A stretch of 15,634 nt of DNA from contig JAUZOB010000042.1 of NCBI GenBank assembly GCA_030706665.1, positions 1 through 15,634 of the forward strand, written 5' to 3'. Of this stretch, positions 1 through 7,945 are shown piece after piece. Both the position numbers and the translations under genes were made by a program. Each line of letters starts with the position of its first letter. Positions within the stretch are counted from its first letter, which is position 1. This stretch comes from Bacteroidota bacterium. GTDB lineage: Bacteria; Bacteroidota; Bacteroidia; Bacteroidales; Prolixibacteraceae. Under the pieces are notes generated by a model. That model made no database searches. It was not told the origin of the DNA and saw only the letters and a program-made list of their open reading frames with translations.

Positions 1-752
1 CAGTCTATTTTATTATTTTACCAATTTCAATTTGTAAACTCACTAATTCTTCTAATAACGATTTCGTATGGTACTGACATTTTTACCGGAATTAAGATTT
101 ACAACACACTTCTGCTTCATCATTCAATTTTGTAATATGCCCAATCCAATATTCATATTCCGTTTATACAGTTGGAAAAATAGAAGTGGGAATAAAAGCA
201 ACTGTCTCCTATTGCCCTAATTGTAAATTCTGTGATTATTTCGTTCATGAATCAGATTTTCCAACTCAGTATCATTTGCACCAATTGAATATATCAGATT
301 GAATAAAAACTCACCATGAAAGTTTTTCGAGTTTGATACAGCTTTTTGAATCAATTCTTGATTTTAAGGATACAATGACCTTCTCAAATATCAAGATCAA
401 TATTTCAAAACGAATATCTAAGCGAATGCTTTAAGTGAGTAGTATTTTTCTATTCATTACCCGTGCTAAATCCAAATATTCAAATCTAAGGCATTTAAGA
501 AGTGCTGTTTTGTTCCTTAAAGTTCCTTATTACAGGAAGATAACTGCTGATTTTATAGATTGTAATTTGGGATGTTTTTATAAACTTTACTCATTTATTC
601 AACAAATTGACCGATACATCCTTATCAAGACTAAATTTTGTTAAATTTGTTTTATACCATTCAATCTCTAATTAAAGTATCTTTTCACAAAGAAGATATG
701 ATTGACATAAGTTTGAGAAAAATCTAGAAACCAATAAAAGTAAAAATCGATA
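1..752. other. Gene-free AT-rich stretch, possibly with a decayed gene
   Basis: No convincing intact gene is present. On the minus strand, one frame between about 5 and 208 reads as protein-like text broken by in-frame stops: a piece ending in EELVSLQIEIGKIIK and a stop at 5-7, preceded in the same frame by a piece containing TEYEYWIGHITKLNDEAEV. A second frame at about 217-363 contains GEFLFNLIYSIGANDTELEN. That would fit a gene decayed by nonsense changes and one frameshift. Against this, the plus strand is also open at 96-302 with a Cys-x2-Cys-x2-Cys stretch (CPNCKFC) but no ATG start, so the direction is uncertain and chance openness is possible. The short GTG-start frame at 435-644 resembles nothing I recognise. 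The right end probably carries the promoter of the downstream phosphoesterase gene, but I could not place it. Confidence 0.35.
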
Positions 753-769
753 ATAGATTATTAATCTAT
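753..769. repeat. Perfect 8-bp inverted repeat before the phosphoesterase start
   Basis: ATAGATTA (753-760) is followed by one T and then TAATCTAT (762-769), a perfect dyad ending 13 bp before the ATG at 783. It could be an operator for a dimeric regulator or a weak AU-only hairpin in the 5' leader. No family can be assigned, and such dyads arise easily in AT-rich DNA. Confidence 0.4.
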
Positions 770-782
770 AACCCCTAACGAT

Positions 783-1994
783 ATGAGAGGAATTTCTGAT
801 ATTACATTTTGGTTTATTCTGGCGTTCCTTCTATTACTTGACCTGACAGTAATACTTGGTTTTAGAAAACTCTTCCCCGGTAAAAAGAGATATCCTCTTC
901 TGGGATATAGTCTTTCCTTTGGAGTTTTATACATTCTCTTCATTGTTTATTACAAATTGAAAGATCCCAGATCAGTATCCGACTTCAGACCCTACTTTTA
1001 TATAAATGCTCTATTATTCACTTTCCTATTGCCAAAAGTTATCTTTTCTCTTTCTTCTCTTTTAGGTTTGGGATTAAAACTCTTTCGTTTACTCAAAAAG
1101 GACAACCTTCTTTTTGTTCGTATCGGGTTTATTCTATCTTCTATTTGTTTTATGGCAATCTCGCTTGGTATGCTCTTTGGTAAAACAGATGTGCGGATTC
1201 ATAAGGTTGAAATACCCATTGAAAACTTACCTAAAAGCTTTGATAACTTTTGTATCGTACAAATCTCCGATTTCCATGCAGGAACACCTAGTTTAGCTCC
1301 ATTTGGAAACTCTTTCCATCTTGATAAAATCAACAATTACCATCCTGACATAGTGGTATTTACAGGAGATATGATAAACAATTTTGCCCATGAAACCCCT
1401 CCGTGGTTTGAATATTTTAAATCAATCCGGGCATCCTATGGGAAATACAGCATTCTCGGCAACCATGATTATGGGGATTATTCGAAATGGTCATCAGCAA
1501 AGGAAAAAAAGGCGAATCTCGATCGTCTCATGCAGGATGAACAGAATATGGGATTCAGTGTATTGAGAAATGAATCGGTAGCTATAAAAAAAGGAAAAGA
1601 TAGTATCGCTTTAGTTGGGGTAGAAAATTGGGGAAACCCTCCTTTCCCAAGATATGGGAATCTAAATAAAGCCCTAACCCGCACCCAAAATATTGCAGTT
1701 AAGATATTGCTCACCCACGATCCAAACCATTGGAATAAAGAAGTGCGTGAGAAAACAAATATCCAATTAACACTTTCGGGACATACACACGGAATGCAAT
1801 TCGGAGTAGAACTCGATGGCTTTTTATTTAGCCCTGCCTCTATATTATCTAAAGAATGGGGCGGATTGTACAAGATGAATAATCAGTATCTCTATGTAAA
1901 TACCGGCCTGGGGGCTTTAGGATTCCCAGGCCGGATTGATATGCCTGCTGAACTTACAGTGCTGATTTTAAAGTCTAAAAGCCATAAAAATTAA
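783..1994 (+). CDS. Membrane-anchored calcineurin-like metallophosphoesterase
   Basis: A 403-residue protein. The N-terminal third is hydrophobic, with four likely membrane helices (about residues 8-25, 40-57, 74-98 and 112-132), and the rest is a calcineurin-like phosphoesterase domain. The five metal-binding blocks are visible in order: DFHAG (Asp163, His165), GDMIN (Asp196), GNHDY (Asn227, His228), THDPNHW (His312) and GHTHG (His334, His336). These bind the di-metal centre of the superfamily. The C-terminal NTGLGALGFPGR is the conserved closing motif of the YkuE/LpxG-like branch. Some relatives hydrolyse UDP-2,3-diacylglucosamine in lipid A synthesis, but the substrate cannot be read from the sequence. 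The ATG at 783 begins immediately before a hydrophobic segment. The gene converges with its right-hand neighbour and overlaps it by 20 bp. Family assignment is firm; physiological role is open. Confidence 0.9.
   Translation: MRGISDITFWFILAFLLLLDLTVILGFRKLFPGKKRYPLLGYSLSFGVLYILFIVYYKLKDPRSVSDFRPYFYINALLFTFLLPKVIFSLSSLLGLGLKLFRLLKKDNLLFVRIGFILSSICFMAISLGMLFGKTDVRIHKVEIPIENLPKSFDNFCIVQISDFHAGTPSLAPFGNSFHLDKINNYHPDIVVFTGDMINNFAHETPPWFEYFKSIRASYGKYSILGNHDYGDYSKWSSAKEKKANLDRLMQDEQNMGFSVLRNESVAIKKGKDSIALVGVENWGNPPFPRYGNLNKALTRTQNIAVKILLTHDPNHWNKEVREKTNIQLTLSGHTHGMQFGVELDGFLFSPASILSKEWGGLYKMNNQYLYVNTGLGALGFPGRIDMPAELTVLILKSKSHKN
1903..1934 (-). terminator. GC-rich perfect hairpin, possible 3' end of the leftward transcript
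   Basis: CCGGCCTGGG (1903-1912) and CCCAGGCCGG (1925-1934) form a perfect 10-bp stem with a 12-nt loop, unusually GC-rich for this window. It lies inside the phosphoesterase gene over codons for its conserved TGLG...FPGR motif. For the convergent leftward gene it sits about 40 nt beyond the stop codon and is followed on the minus strand by TATTTA, a poor U-tract. A terminator or mRNA-stabilising 3' hairpin is therefore an inference. No other terminator was seen for that gene. Confidence 0.35.
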
Positions 1995-4872
1995 TAGAAA
2001 ACATCATGGCAGTATTCCATCCGAGACTACTTGGAAGGTATGATATACGTGTTCCAATTTCTACAGGAGCCGGAAAACCCAATACATGTCCGTCAAGGCT
2101 GATTTCAGCCCCATATGAACTGATATTACCAGTAAAAGGTATTCTCTTATTGTTCGAGTTATAAAATGAGTCAAATTGAGTTATATCGTAATAAAGTCCG
2201 GCCTTTAGTCGCTTCATATATAGCAATTTTCCTAAATTAAGGTCAGGATAGCAGATCGGAAATTTATAATCAGCATTCAACGTTGCGAGCTGAGTATTTA
2301 TAAATGATTGGTATCCTCGGGCTATTCGAATTTGGTCTGAAAAATAATTTGTATCTACGTCTTTTTGCTGAACTCCACCATAGATGTTTATTCTATGATT
2401 CTTAAAGAAACCAGGTAAATACAAAATCCCTTGTGCAGCTATCAGAGTTCCGTAATGTACATCACTTAAAATTGTATTCTTGTACGTCAGACTAATAATT
2501 TCTCCCCATTTAGGTGTGATATCCTGCTCTGAAGTATTCCGTAGATTATAGGCATATAAATTCAGATCAAGGTATTGACTGTTATGATAGAATTTAGAAA
2601 ATGTAGAAGCGTTATGTGCAAACTGAGTATACTCCCATCTAACACTAGGACTTATAAACCTTTGATATCCAAAACCGGATAGGTTAAAGGGAAGTGATGC
2701 TCCGACTTTAAAATTATTCTCCCACCAGGAGAAACGAATTTTAGTAGTGTCTTGATATATCATTTTCCCGGCGTAAGTATCGTATTTCGGGTTGCTTAAT
2801 TGATAATACCATGAGGCATTTTTACCTCCAGTATATTCGAAATCTAAAATCGGGAAGAAGCCCTTATATGTGAAATTGAGTTTATACTTCCCATATTTTT
2901 CAGTCGGATCAAATTTATACCCGGCAACTAAATCGAGAGTACTCAATACATTTTGCGACATAACAGAAACACCCGAAAAAGCCTGCTGATTTGAAATGTC
3001 AATAAAAACAGGGGCCCAGCTATGAAAGTTGAGCAAATGCCCGACTTTTGAATAGCGCTTAGCCTGGCATAGCGAATCCGTACCTTGTTTAAAATCAATC
3101 ACTCCCCGCTCCTGAGCTGCCAACTGATCTGCCAGTTCAAAATGACTGTAATTCCGAATGTCAATATCCTTCCAATTGGTGTTGTCAACTGGAATTACTT
3201 TTAATGCATAACCCTTTGAAGAATAATCACTGACCAATAAATGATTTTTATCCGGAGAGATTGCAATATCACGTGTCCCAAATTTTGAATCGGTAACCTG
3301 ATATATCTTTAAGGTTTGGCGATCAAGAGCATAGACATTATCCGTTCCACTATAAGCTCCGCTAAAAAAGATATATTTTCCAAGTGCCTGTGGTTGTCCA
3401 ATTTCTGTCGCTCCAAACGGGATTAAAATATCAAGCTGACCGGATTGAACTCCTATTCTTATTAATGCTTTACCCTTTTCTCCCACAGCGATAGCGAATA
3501 TATTTTTCTGATCGGAATCCCAGGAAGGAGTCATAAAAAATAAGTTCTCAGGACTCGATATTTTCCTTATAACCTTTTCTTTTTGAATGTCATAAACCGA
3601 AATAAAATGATCACCATGCAAATCTGTCTCTGCAAAAACAATTAAACGCCCATCTGGAGAAAGCGAAGGAGATGCAGGCTTCGAATTCTTGATCTTCAAA
3701 GTTTTAAAACTTCCGGAAAGAACATTGAGCATACAAATTACTGACCGGTCACTATTTCCCCAACGTACTCCGGGTCGTCTCTCACTCCAAATCAAGACGT
3801 TATTTACCAGAGATAAAGGTTCATTCGTTCGTTCTCCGTGAAGAAACAACTTCTTTTCTTTTCCTTTTTTATCAATTAACACAAAATGGGCGATATCATC
3901 GAGGGATGATTTTTCTGCTACAATTTCGTTATTGTTTAGAAATTGCGCAAAGCGAAAACTCTGATAATGTTTTGACTGCGGACTAACAACTATTCCTGAA
4001 ACTCCACATCGATTATCTGCATCCGTTTTCCATTTTGCTCTTAATTCAGTAAATATCTGATTATAAAGTTTTACTTTATTCTTTCCCGTCGCACTTTTCA
4101 ATCCATCATCAAAAGCCCATGGATCAATCGGATTGCGTCCGATATAAGATAGCGTTTTATCCCAAACAGCTCGACCATATAACTGGCGAGCCTCACCAGT
4201 AATCCAATATCCTAATTCATAATGATTGGGAACATAATCCCGCATGGATCCAAGCACAGCTTTGTAATATGAATATGAACCTTTTTCAACAACCTGAGCT
4301 TTTAGTCCCTGTTGAAAGAAAGGCAATCTTCCTCTTCCTGTATTTCCCAATGCGGTTTCGGTACAGACAGCATCCCCTTCCAAAAACCAAAATGGCACAT
4401 AAGTACCTGTGATTAAAGCTGTAGACTGCTCTCCCAGTATGAGTTTTAATAAAAGAGGGATCTCGGAATCAAGTTTATCCATCTGGACAACATGCCTGAA
4501 CTCATGAATTGAAAGTTGTTCTAACCAATCCTGGCCATATGTTTCCTGATCAGGAACTGTATACATTTCCAATCTTCGCGGAGCGAGTGCTACAAATCCA
4601 TTAGCCTGTATCGTGTGGTTGTGCAATATAACATCGATTGGTTTGGGAGAAGTTTTTAATGAAACTGCGGCATAATTATAAACTTTCGAAAGCATCGATG
4701 CAACTCGGTTTGCCTGCTTCTCATAGCCTTTGGGATATATTATTCTAAAATGTGAAGTTTTAATCTGATTCCATTTTATTCCTGCCGGATCCTGACCACT
4801 TGAAAAATACTGTCCATATACTCCACTCATGCATAAAGCAAGAATAAAGCAAAGTGAAAATAATTTCTTCAT
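1975..4872 (-). CDS. Outer-membrane HExxH peptidase-like/TolB-like propeller/beta-barrel protein
   Basis: The ATG at 4870-4872 gives 965 residues; a TTG two codons upstream is in frame, but MKKLFSLCFILALC is a normal signal-peptide start. Three parts are visible. Residues 20-280 carry HEFRH (His123, Glu124, His127) followed by WFLEGDA (Glu165), a gluzincin-like zinc-site arrangement. Residues of about 290-590 contain PD40/TolB-like propeller strands such as SPSLSPDGRLIVFAE and AISPDKNHLLVS. From about 600, after the segment YSKVGHLLNFHSWAP, alternating aromatic and polar strands run to a terminal Phe (FSINFYGF), as in outer-membrane barrels. The product is likely exported and anchored in the outer membrane, with the peptidase and propeller outside the barrel. 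Similar three-part proteins occur in Bacteroidota as TolB-like or surface-antigen proteins of unknown substrate. Proteolysis is inferred from motif only. The 3' end overlaps the convergent phosphoesterase gene. Confidence 0.85.
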   Translation of the reverse strand: MKKLFSLCFILALCMSGVYGQYFSSGQDPAGIKWNQIKTSHFRIIYPKGYEKQANRVASMLSKVYNYAAVSLKTSPKPIDVILHNHTIQANGFVALAPRRLEMYTVPDQETYGQDWLEQLSIHEFRHVVQMDKLDSEIPLLLKLILGEQSTALITGTYVPFWFLEGDAVCTETALGNTGRGRLPFFQQGLKAQVVEKGSYSYYKAVLGSMRDYVPNHYELGYWITGEARQLYGRAVWDKTLSYIGRNPIDPWAFDDGLKSATGKNKVKLYNQIFTELRAKWKTDADNRCGVSGIVVSPQSKHYQSFRFAQFLNNNEIVAEKSSLDDIAHFVLIDKKGKEKKLFLHGERTNEPLSLVNNVLIWSERRPGVRWGNSDRSVICMLNVLSGSFKTLKIKNSKPASPSLSPDGRLIVFAETDLHGDHFISVYDIQKEKVIRKISSPENLFFMTPSWDSDQKNIFAIAVGEKGKALIRIGVQSGQLDILIPFGATEIGQPQALGKYIFFSGAYSGTDNVYALDRQTLKIYQVTDSKFGTRDIAISPDKNHLLVSDYSSKGYALKVIPVDNTNWKDIDIRNYSHFELADQLAAQERGVIDFKQGTDSLCQAKRYSKVGHLLNFHSWAPVFIDISNQQAFSGVSVMSQNVLSTLDLVAGYKFDPTEKYGKYKLNFTYKGFFPILDFEYTGGKNASWYYQLSNPKYDTYAGKMIYQDTTKIRFSWWENNFKVGASLPFNLSGFGYQRFISPSVRWEYTQFAHNASTFSKFYHNSQYLDLNLYAYNLRNTSEQDITPKWGEIISLTYKNTILSDVHYGTLIAAQGILYLPGFFKNHRINIYGGVQQKDVDTNYFSDQIRIARGYQSFINTQLATLNADYKFPICYPDLNLGKLLYMKRLKAGLYYDITQFDSFYNSNNKRIPFTGNISSYGAEISLDGHVLGFPAPVEIGTRISYLPSSLGWNTAMMFSINFYGF

Positions 4873-5587
4873 AAGCAAATGCTTGTAAATAATAAGACAA
4901 TCACTCCTCTTTATGTTTTGATTCCGACAAAGTCAATGCACGGCATCAATTTTAATCTGATTTGTTTAAACTACATTCAAATGATATTATTTAGAATCAC
5001 AAGTAGTTTTTTGAATATAAAACACAGATCGGACTGAATGAGTAAATATGCAAAAAAAAAGTAACCGTCTCACTCCTGAATCTCGAATATTTGTCACCTC
5101 ATTTATATATTCCTGAGTTTTGTATTGAAACTAATTTCCCCAATATCTCCTTTTTCATAATTTCTCTGAATTTAATATCTCACCCATATCCTTAAAACGT
5201 TTTCAAATATGCAATTCTAAAGCACTCAAAAAATCACCTTCTTTGAACTGAACATTATTCCCTAACATAAATACATCAAAATAAATATGCAATCGGAATA
5301 GCCCAGTCCTAAAAATATCTGTGAGGTATAAGATATCAGAAGAATCATAAAACTAAGGATCTTGGTTTCTCTAAAATTTTAATAATACCCCAAAAAACAG
5401 GAAGATCCGACGAAGAGATATAATTACCATTTGTGGAAATTTCAAATGTCAGAGGTAGGTCCACTCATTACAAATTAACATGGAATAATTGCCATATCAG
5501 GAAATTTCAAGTTGTATAAAAAATTGAAGAGAAGAAACCCGACTGGAAATATAGAACCGGCAAGAACAAAGCAGTGTTCCGACAGCC
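4873..5587. other. 715-bp AT-rich intergenic stretch
   Basis: No gene is supported on either strand. It should hold the promoter of the leftward outer-membrane protein gene, but no clear -33/-7 pair was found. Visible small elements are the dyad AAGCA-AA-TGCTT (4873-4884) touching that gene's ATG, a run of nine A at about 5051-5059, a perfect palindrome AAAACGTTTT (5194-5203), a 6-bp hairpin CATTTG/CAAATG (5428-5448), and the word GGAAATTTCAA twice (5435-5445 and 5500-5510), 65 bp apart. Only a weak hairpin (GAACA/TGTTC) follows the stop of the protease gene at 5588, so its transcript end is not located. Confidence 0.5.
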
Positions 5588-7747
5588 TTAATAATGTCGT
5601 ATATAACTGAATTTAAAAGAATAGGATGTTGCTTTAGTTTTTACATTCGCAATGTAAACCCCGGTCACGAGATTAGAAAGGTCAATTTGATAATTTTGTG
5701 ATGAGTTATTAACAACATCACACCGCATTGATTGTCCCAAAAGATTATACACATGAATGTCTGTTATCACAGACGAAGAAGATACAACATTCAATAGATG
5801 TAATTTAGAATCGATGCTCCATTTAAAAGGTTGTACCTGAACTGTGTCTCCAATCTCAGCAGCAACCACATCACATGGCATAGATTGAATAAGCAATGAA
5901 GTCGTAAAATCTCTTCCAGCTTTTTCCGGTAACATAAACCAGCTATTTCCCAAACGGCAATAACTGGTATTAAGTTTTCCAATTCCGCGAGGTTGAGCAT
6001 GATATAATGCGAAAGTATCCGATGCAGTACTATACGAGAATTTACATGAGATAAAATAGTTTCCATGAATGCTTATTGGACTGGGAAATGTTACAAAATT
6101 CATCGCATTTTTTACCAGATTAGTCATAGGCACATCTTTTTGTCCCATTAAGGTCTCTGGCAAATCTTTCCCTTCATATATTTTCACGGTGATCTTTCCT
6201 GTAGCAGTAGGAGAAGATGACTTAGCAACCATTAAACCAACTTCCGAAATAGTGCACGATTCTGAATTTGTGAACTTTTCTGCAACTTCAGTATACCCGA
6301 GACTATTGTTTCCTGACCAGTACCCTTTTCCATTAGTAACTTTTTGAACCACTGCTTTTTCATCTGCATTCACATTCACAAATGCATTGCAAGCAGTTGA
6401 AGATGGATAGGGATCGTACCCTTCCAGTTTTTGAACATTTGAATTCATGGGATCCAGCCAATCCTTTAGCTGAGAATCACTTGCAGAATAATGTTCCCAA
6501 TTCCCATTAATCTTTGAAAAGAAATCGTTTACCGGAGAATCACAAGTTGAGCTTCCTCCGGTAAGAGTTCCGACAAATAATTGATTTGTTGAAAATAAAG
6601 GAGATCCTGAAGAACCGCCCTCCGTAGTTCCATTTTGCCAACGAACAATATTCCAAAAATTATTTTTCACAAATCCGGGATAAGTCCCAATTTGCGGAGC
6701 TGAATGATCTGACACTAATTTCTTATTATCAGCATTGGGATGATGAATACACACAACTGAATCAGGAGCAATAATACTTCTGTCCCATCCTGCATAATAA
6801 GGTTGGAATGATGCCGGTGGTGGGGTACTTAGCTCCATCAATGCAAAGTCAAGGCTATCAGATCCGGCAAGATATTTTGCACCAGAGATTGTATGAGAGA
6901 CATCACCGTCAAGTGTTCCGCATATTGGATTTTCATAATTGAACAGACAAATTGTAGTAGAAGCATTTTCTGCTTTTGTCAGACAGTGCCAGGCTGTAAT
7001 AATCATCGGAGATTTATCATTCCCCGTATTATTCAATAAAGTTGCAGTACATAAATCCGTTCCTGCTATAAGAATACGGCATACAGCATTACGTTGCTTC
7101 TTCCAAGGTTGTCCTTCAGGACAATTCACTTCACGATTACAGCTTTGCGCAAGCCCCAACGGTCTCCGCCCCGCATCCGCAAATGTCCCTTTAAAATCAT
7201 GATTTACAGTTCTAATCTGAAGTATTCGTTCTGAAGAAACTGATTTCGGTTCTTCATATTCAAGTATAATAGCATCTCCGGGAAGAGGTACGGTTGAGAA
7301 TACTTGATCTTGTCGATTATTTTCACTTGTAAAAGCACCTAATATAGTAGAACGATCCGGAGTATAAATGAAGAGCTTTGCTCCTTTAGGTAGTTTATAT
7401 TTTCCAAAAATCAGATTAAGAGAATAGGCTCCCCATGACCGAATGCCAACGCGCCATAATCTTTTATCACCGGGTATATCTTCCCAAGCTCCAGAATTTT
7501 CAGGGGTAATATTTGTAGCAATTGGTTCTGCAAAATGCAAATTCTTCAGATGTACTCCATCCTTATTCTCAGCAGATTTCAGCTCAACAGGTATAACACA
7601 ATTAAATTCTATAAATGGAACAGAGCTTTTAATCTGATTAATTGAAGCAGAAAAAGAATAAGGTTTTCCTCCTTTCGATAATTGTCCATAACCAGAAGAA
7701 AAAACAAAACCCAATCCAACAATTAATAGAATGATCCGTGTATGCAT
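5588..7747 (-). CDS. Secreted trypsin-fold (lysyl-endopeptidase-like) protease with T9SS sorting domain
   Basis: A 719-residue protein with a signal peptide ending near Gly21-Gln22. Residues 45-180 look like the beta-rich propeptide of lysyl-endopeptidase-like proteases. The S1 domain at about 200-435 shows the full triad: His254 in ITAWHCL, Asp300 in SLDFALMEL and Ser380 in GGSSGSPLFS. It has many Cys (203, 209, 223, 233, 255, 267, 276, 333, 402), consistent with disulphides outside the cytoplasm. A beta-sandwich-like region follows (about 460-625). Residues 645-719 carry the type IX (Por) sorting pattern: IHVYNLLGQ, then DLSNLVTGVYIANV. The enzyme should cross the outer membrane by the type IX system and be released or surface-attached after tail removal. 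Lys specificity is suggested by family resemblance only; I did not identify the S1-pocket residue. It is separated from the antiporter gene by 198 bp, so it may have its own promoter. Confidence 0.9.
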   Translation of the reverse strand: MHTRIILLIVGLGFVFSSGYGQLSKGGKPYSFSASINQIKSSVPFIEFNCVIPVELKSAENKDGVHLKNLHFAEPIATNITPENSGAWEDIPGDKRLWRVGIRSWGAYSLNLIFGKYKLPKGAKLFIYTPDRSTILGAFTSENNRQDQVFSTVPLPGDAIILEYEEPKSVSSERILQIRTVNHDFKGTFADAGRRPLGLAQSCNREVNCPEGQPWKKQRNAVCRILIAGTDLCTATLLNNTGNDKSPMIITAWHCLTKAENASTTICLFNYENPICGTLDGDVSHTISGAKYLAGSDSLDFALMELSTPPPASFQPYYAGWDRSIIAPDSVVCIHHPNADNKKLVSDHSAPQIGTYPGFVKNNFWNIVRWQNGTTEGGSSGSPLFSTNQLFVGTLTGGSSTCDSPVNDFFSKINGNWEHYSASDSQLKDWLDPMNSNVQKLEGYDPYPSSTACNAFVNVNADEKAVVQKVTNGKGYWSGNNSLGYTEVAEKFTNSESCTISEVGLMVAKSSSPTATGKITVKIYEGKDLPETLMGQKDVPMTNLVKNAMNFVTFPSPISIHGNYFISCKFSYSTASDTFALYHAQPRGIGKLNTSYCRLGNSWFMLPEKAGRDFTTSLLIQSMPCDVVAAEIGDTVQVQPFKWSIDSKLHLLNVVSSSSVITDIHVYNLLGQSMRCDVVNNSSQNYQIDLSNLVTGVYIANVKTKATSYSFKFSYIRHY

Positions 7748-7945
7748 AAAAGAAAATTAACAGCCTGGAAAAAGGCCGAATATAATGAAAATCTAAACTA
7801 TTCTTGGGAAGAGATTAACTATAAAGCCATCAAAATACAAACTTCATAATTTACCTCGTTAAAACATTATAATTCAAATACGAAATTTGTTTATAATTGT
7901 TATCAAAAGCTATTAATCCGAAGATGTAAACAACATTATATGAGG

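Noticed and set aside
435..644. 69-codon plus-strand open frame starting with GTG
   Set aside because: No recognisable motif, no ribosome-binding signal, basic and aromatic composition typical of chance AT-rich frames, and no supporting neighbour.
4873..4878. TTG start for the large outer-membrane protein, and the shared TTGCTTATG string before both it and btuB
   Set aside because: The ATG two codons downstream gives a standard signal peptide. The shared 9-mer is short, and I see no other similarity between the two leaders.
5520..5587. Possible terminator after the protease gene (GAACA/TGTTC hairpin)
   Set aside because: Only five A/T-rich pairs and no adjoining T-run on the minus strand.
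6069..7202. Plus-strand open frames within the protease gene
   Set aside because: Antisense shadows of a gene with clear catalytic and sorting motifs.
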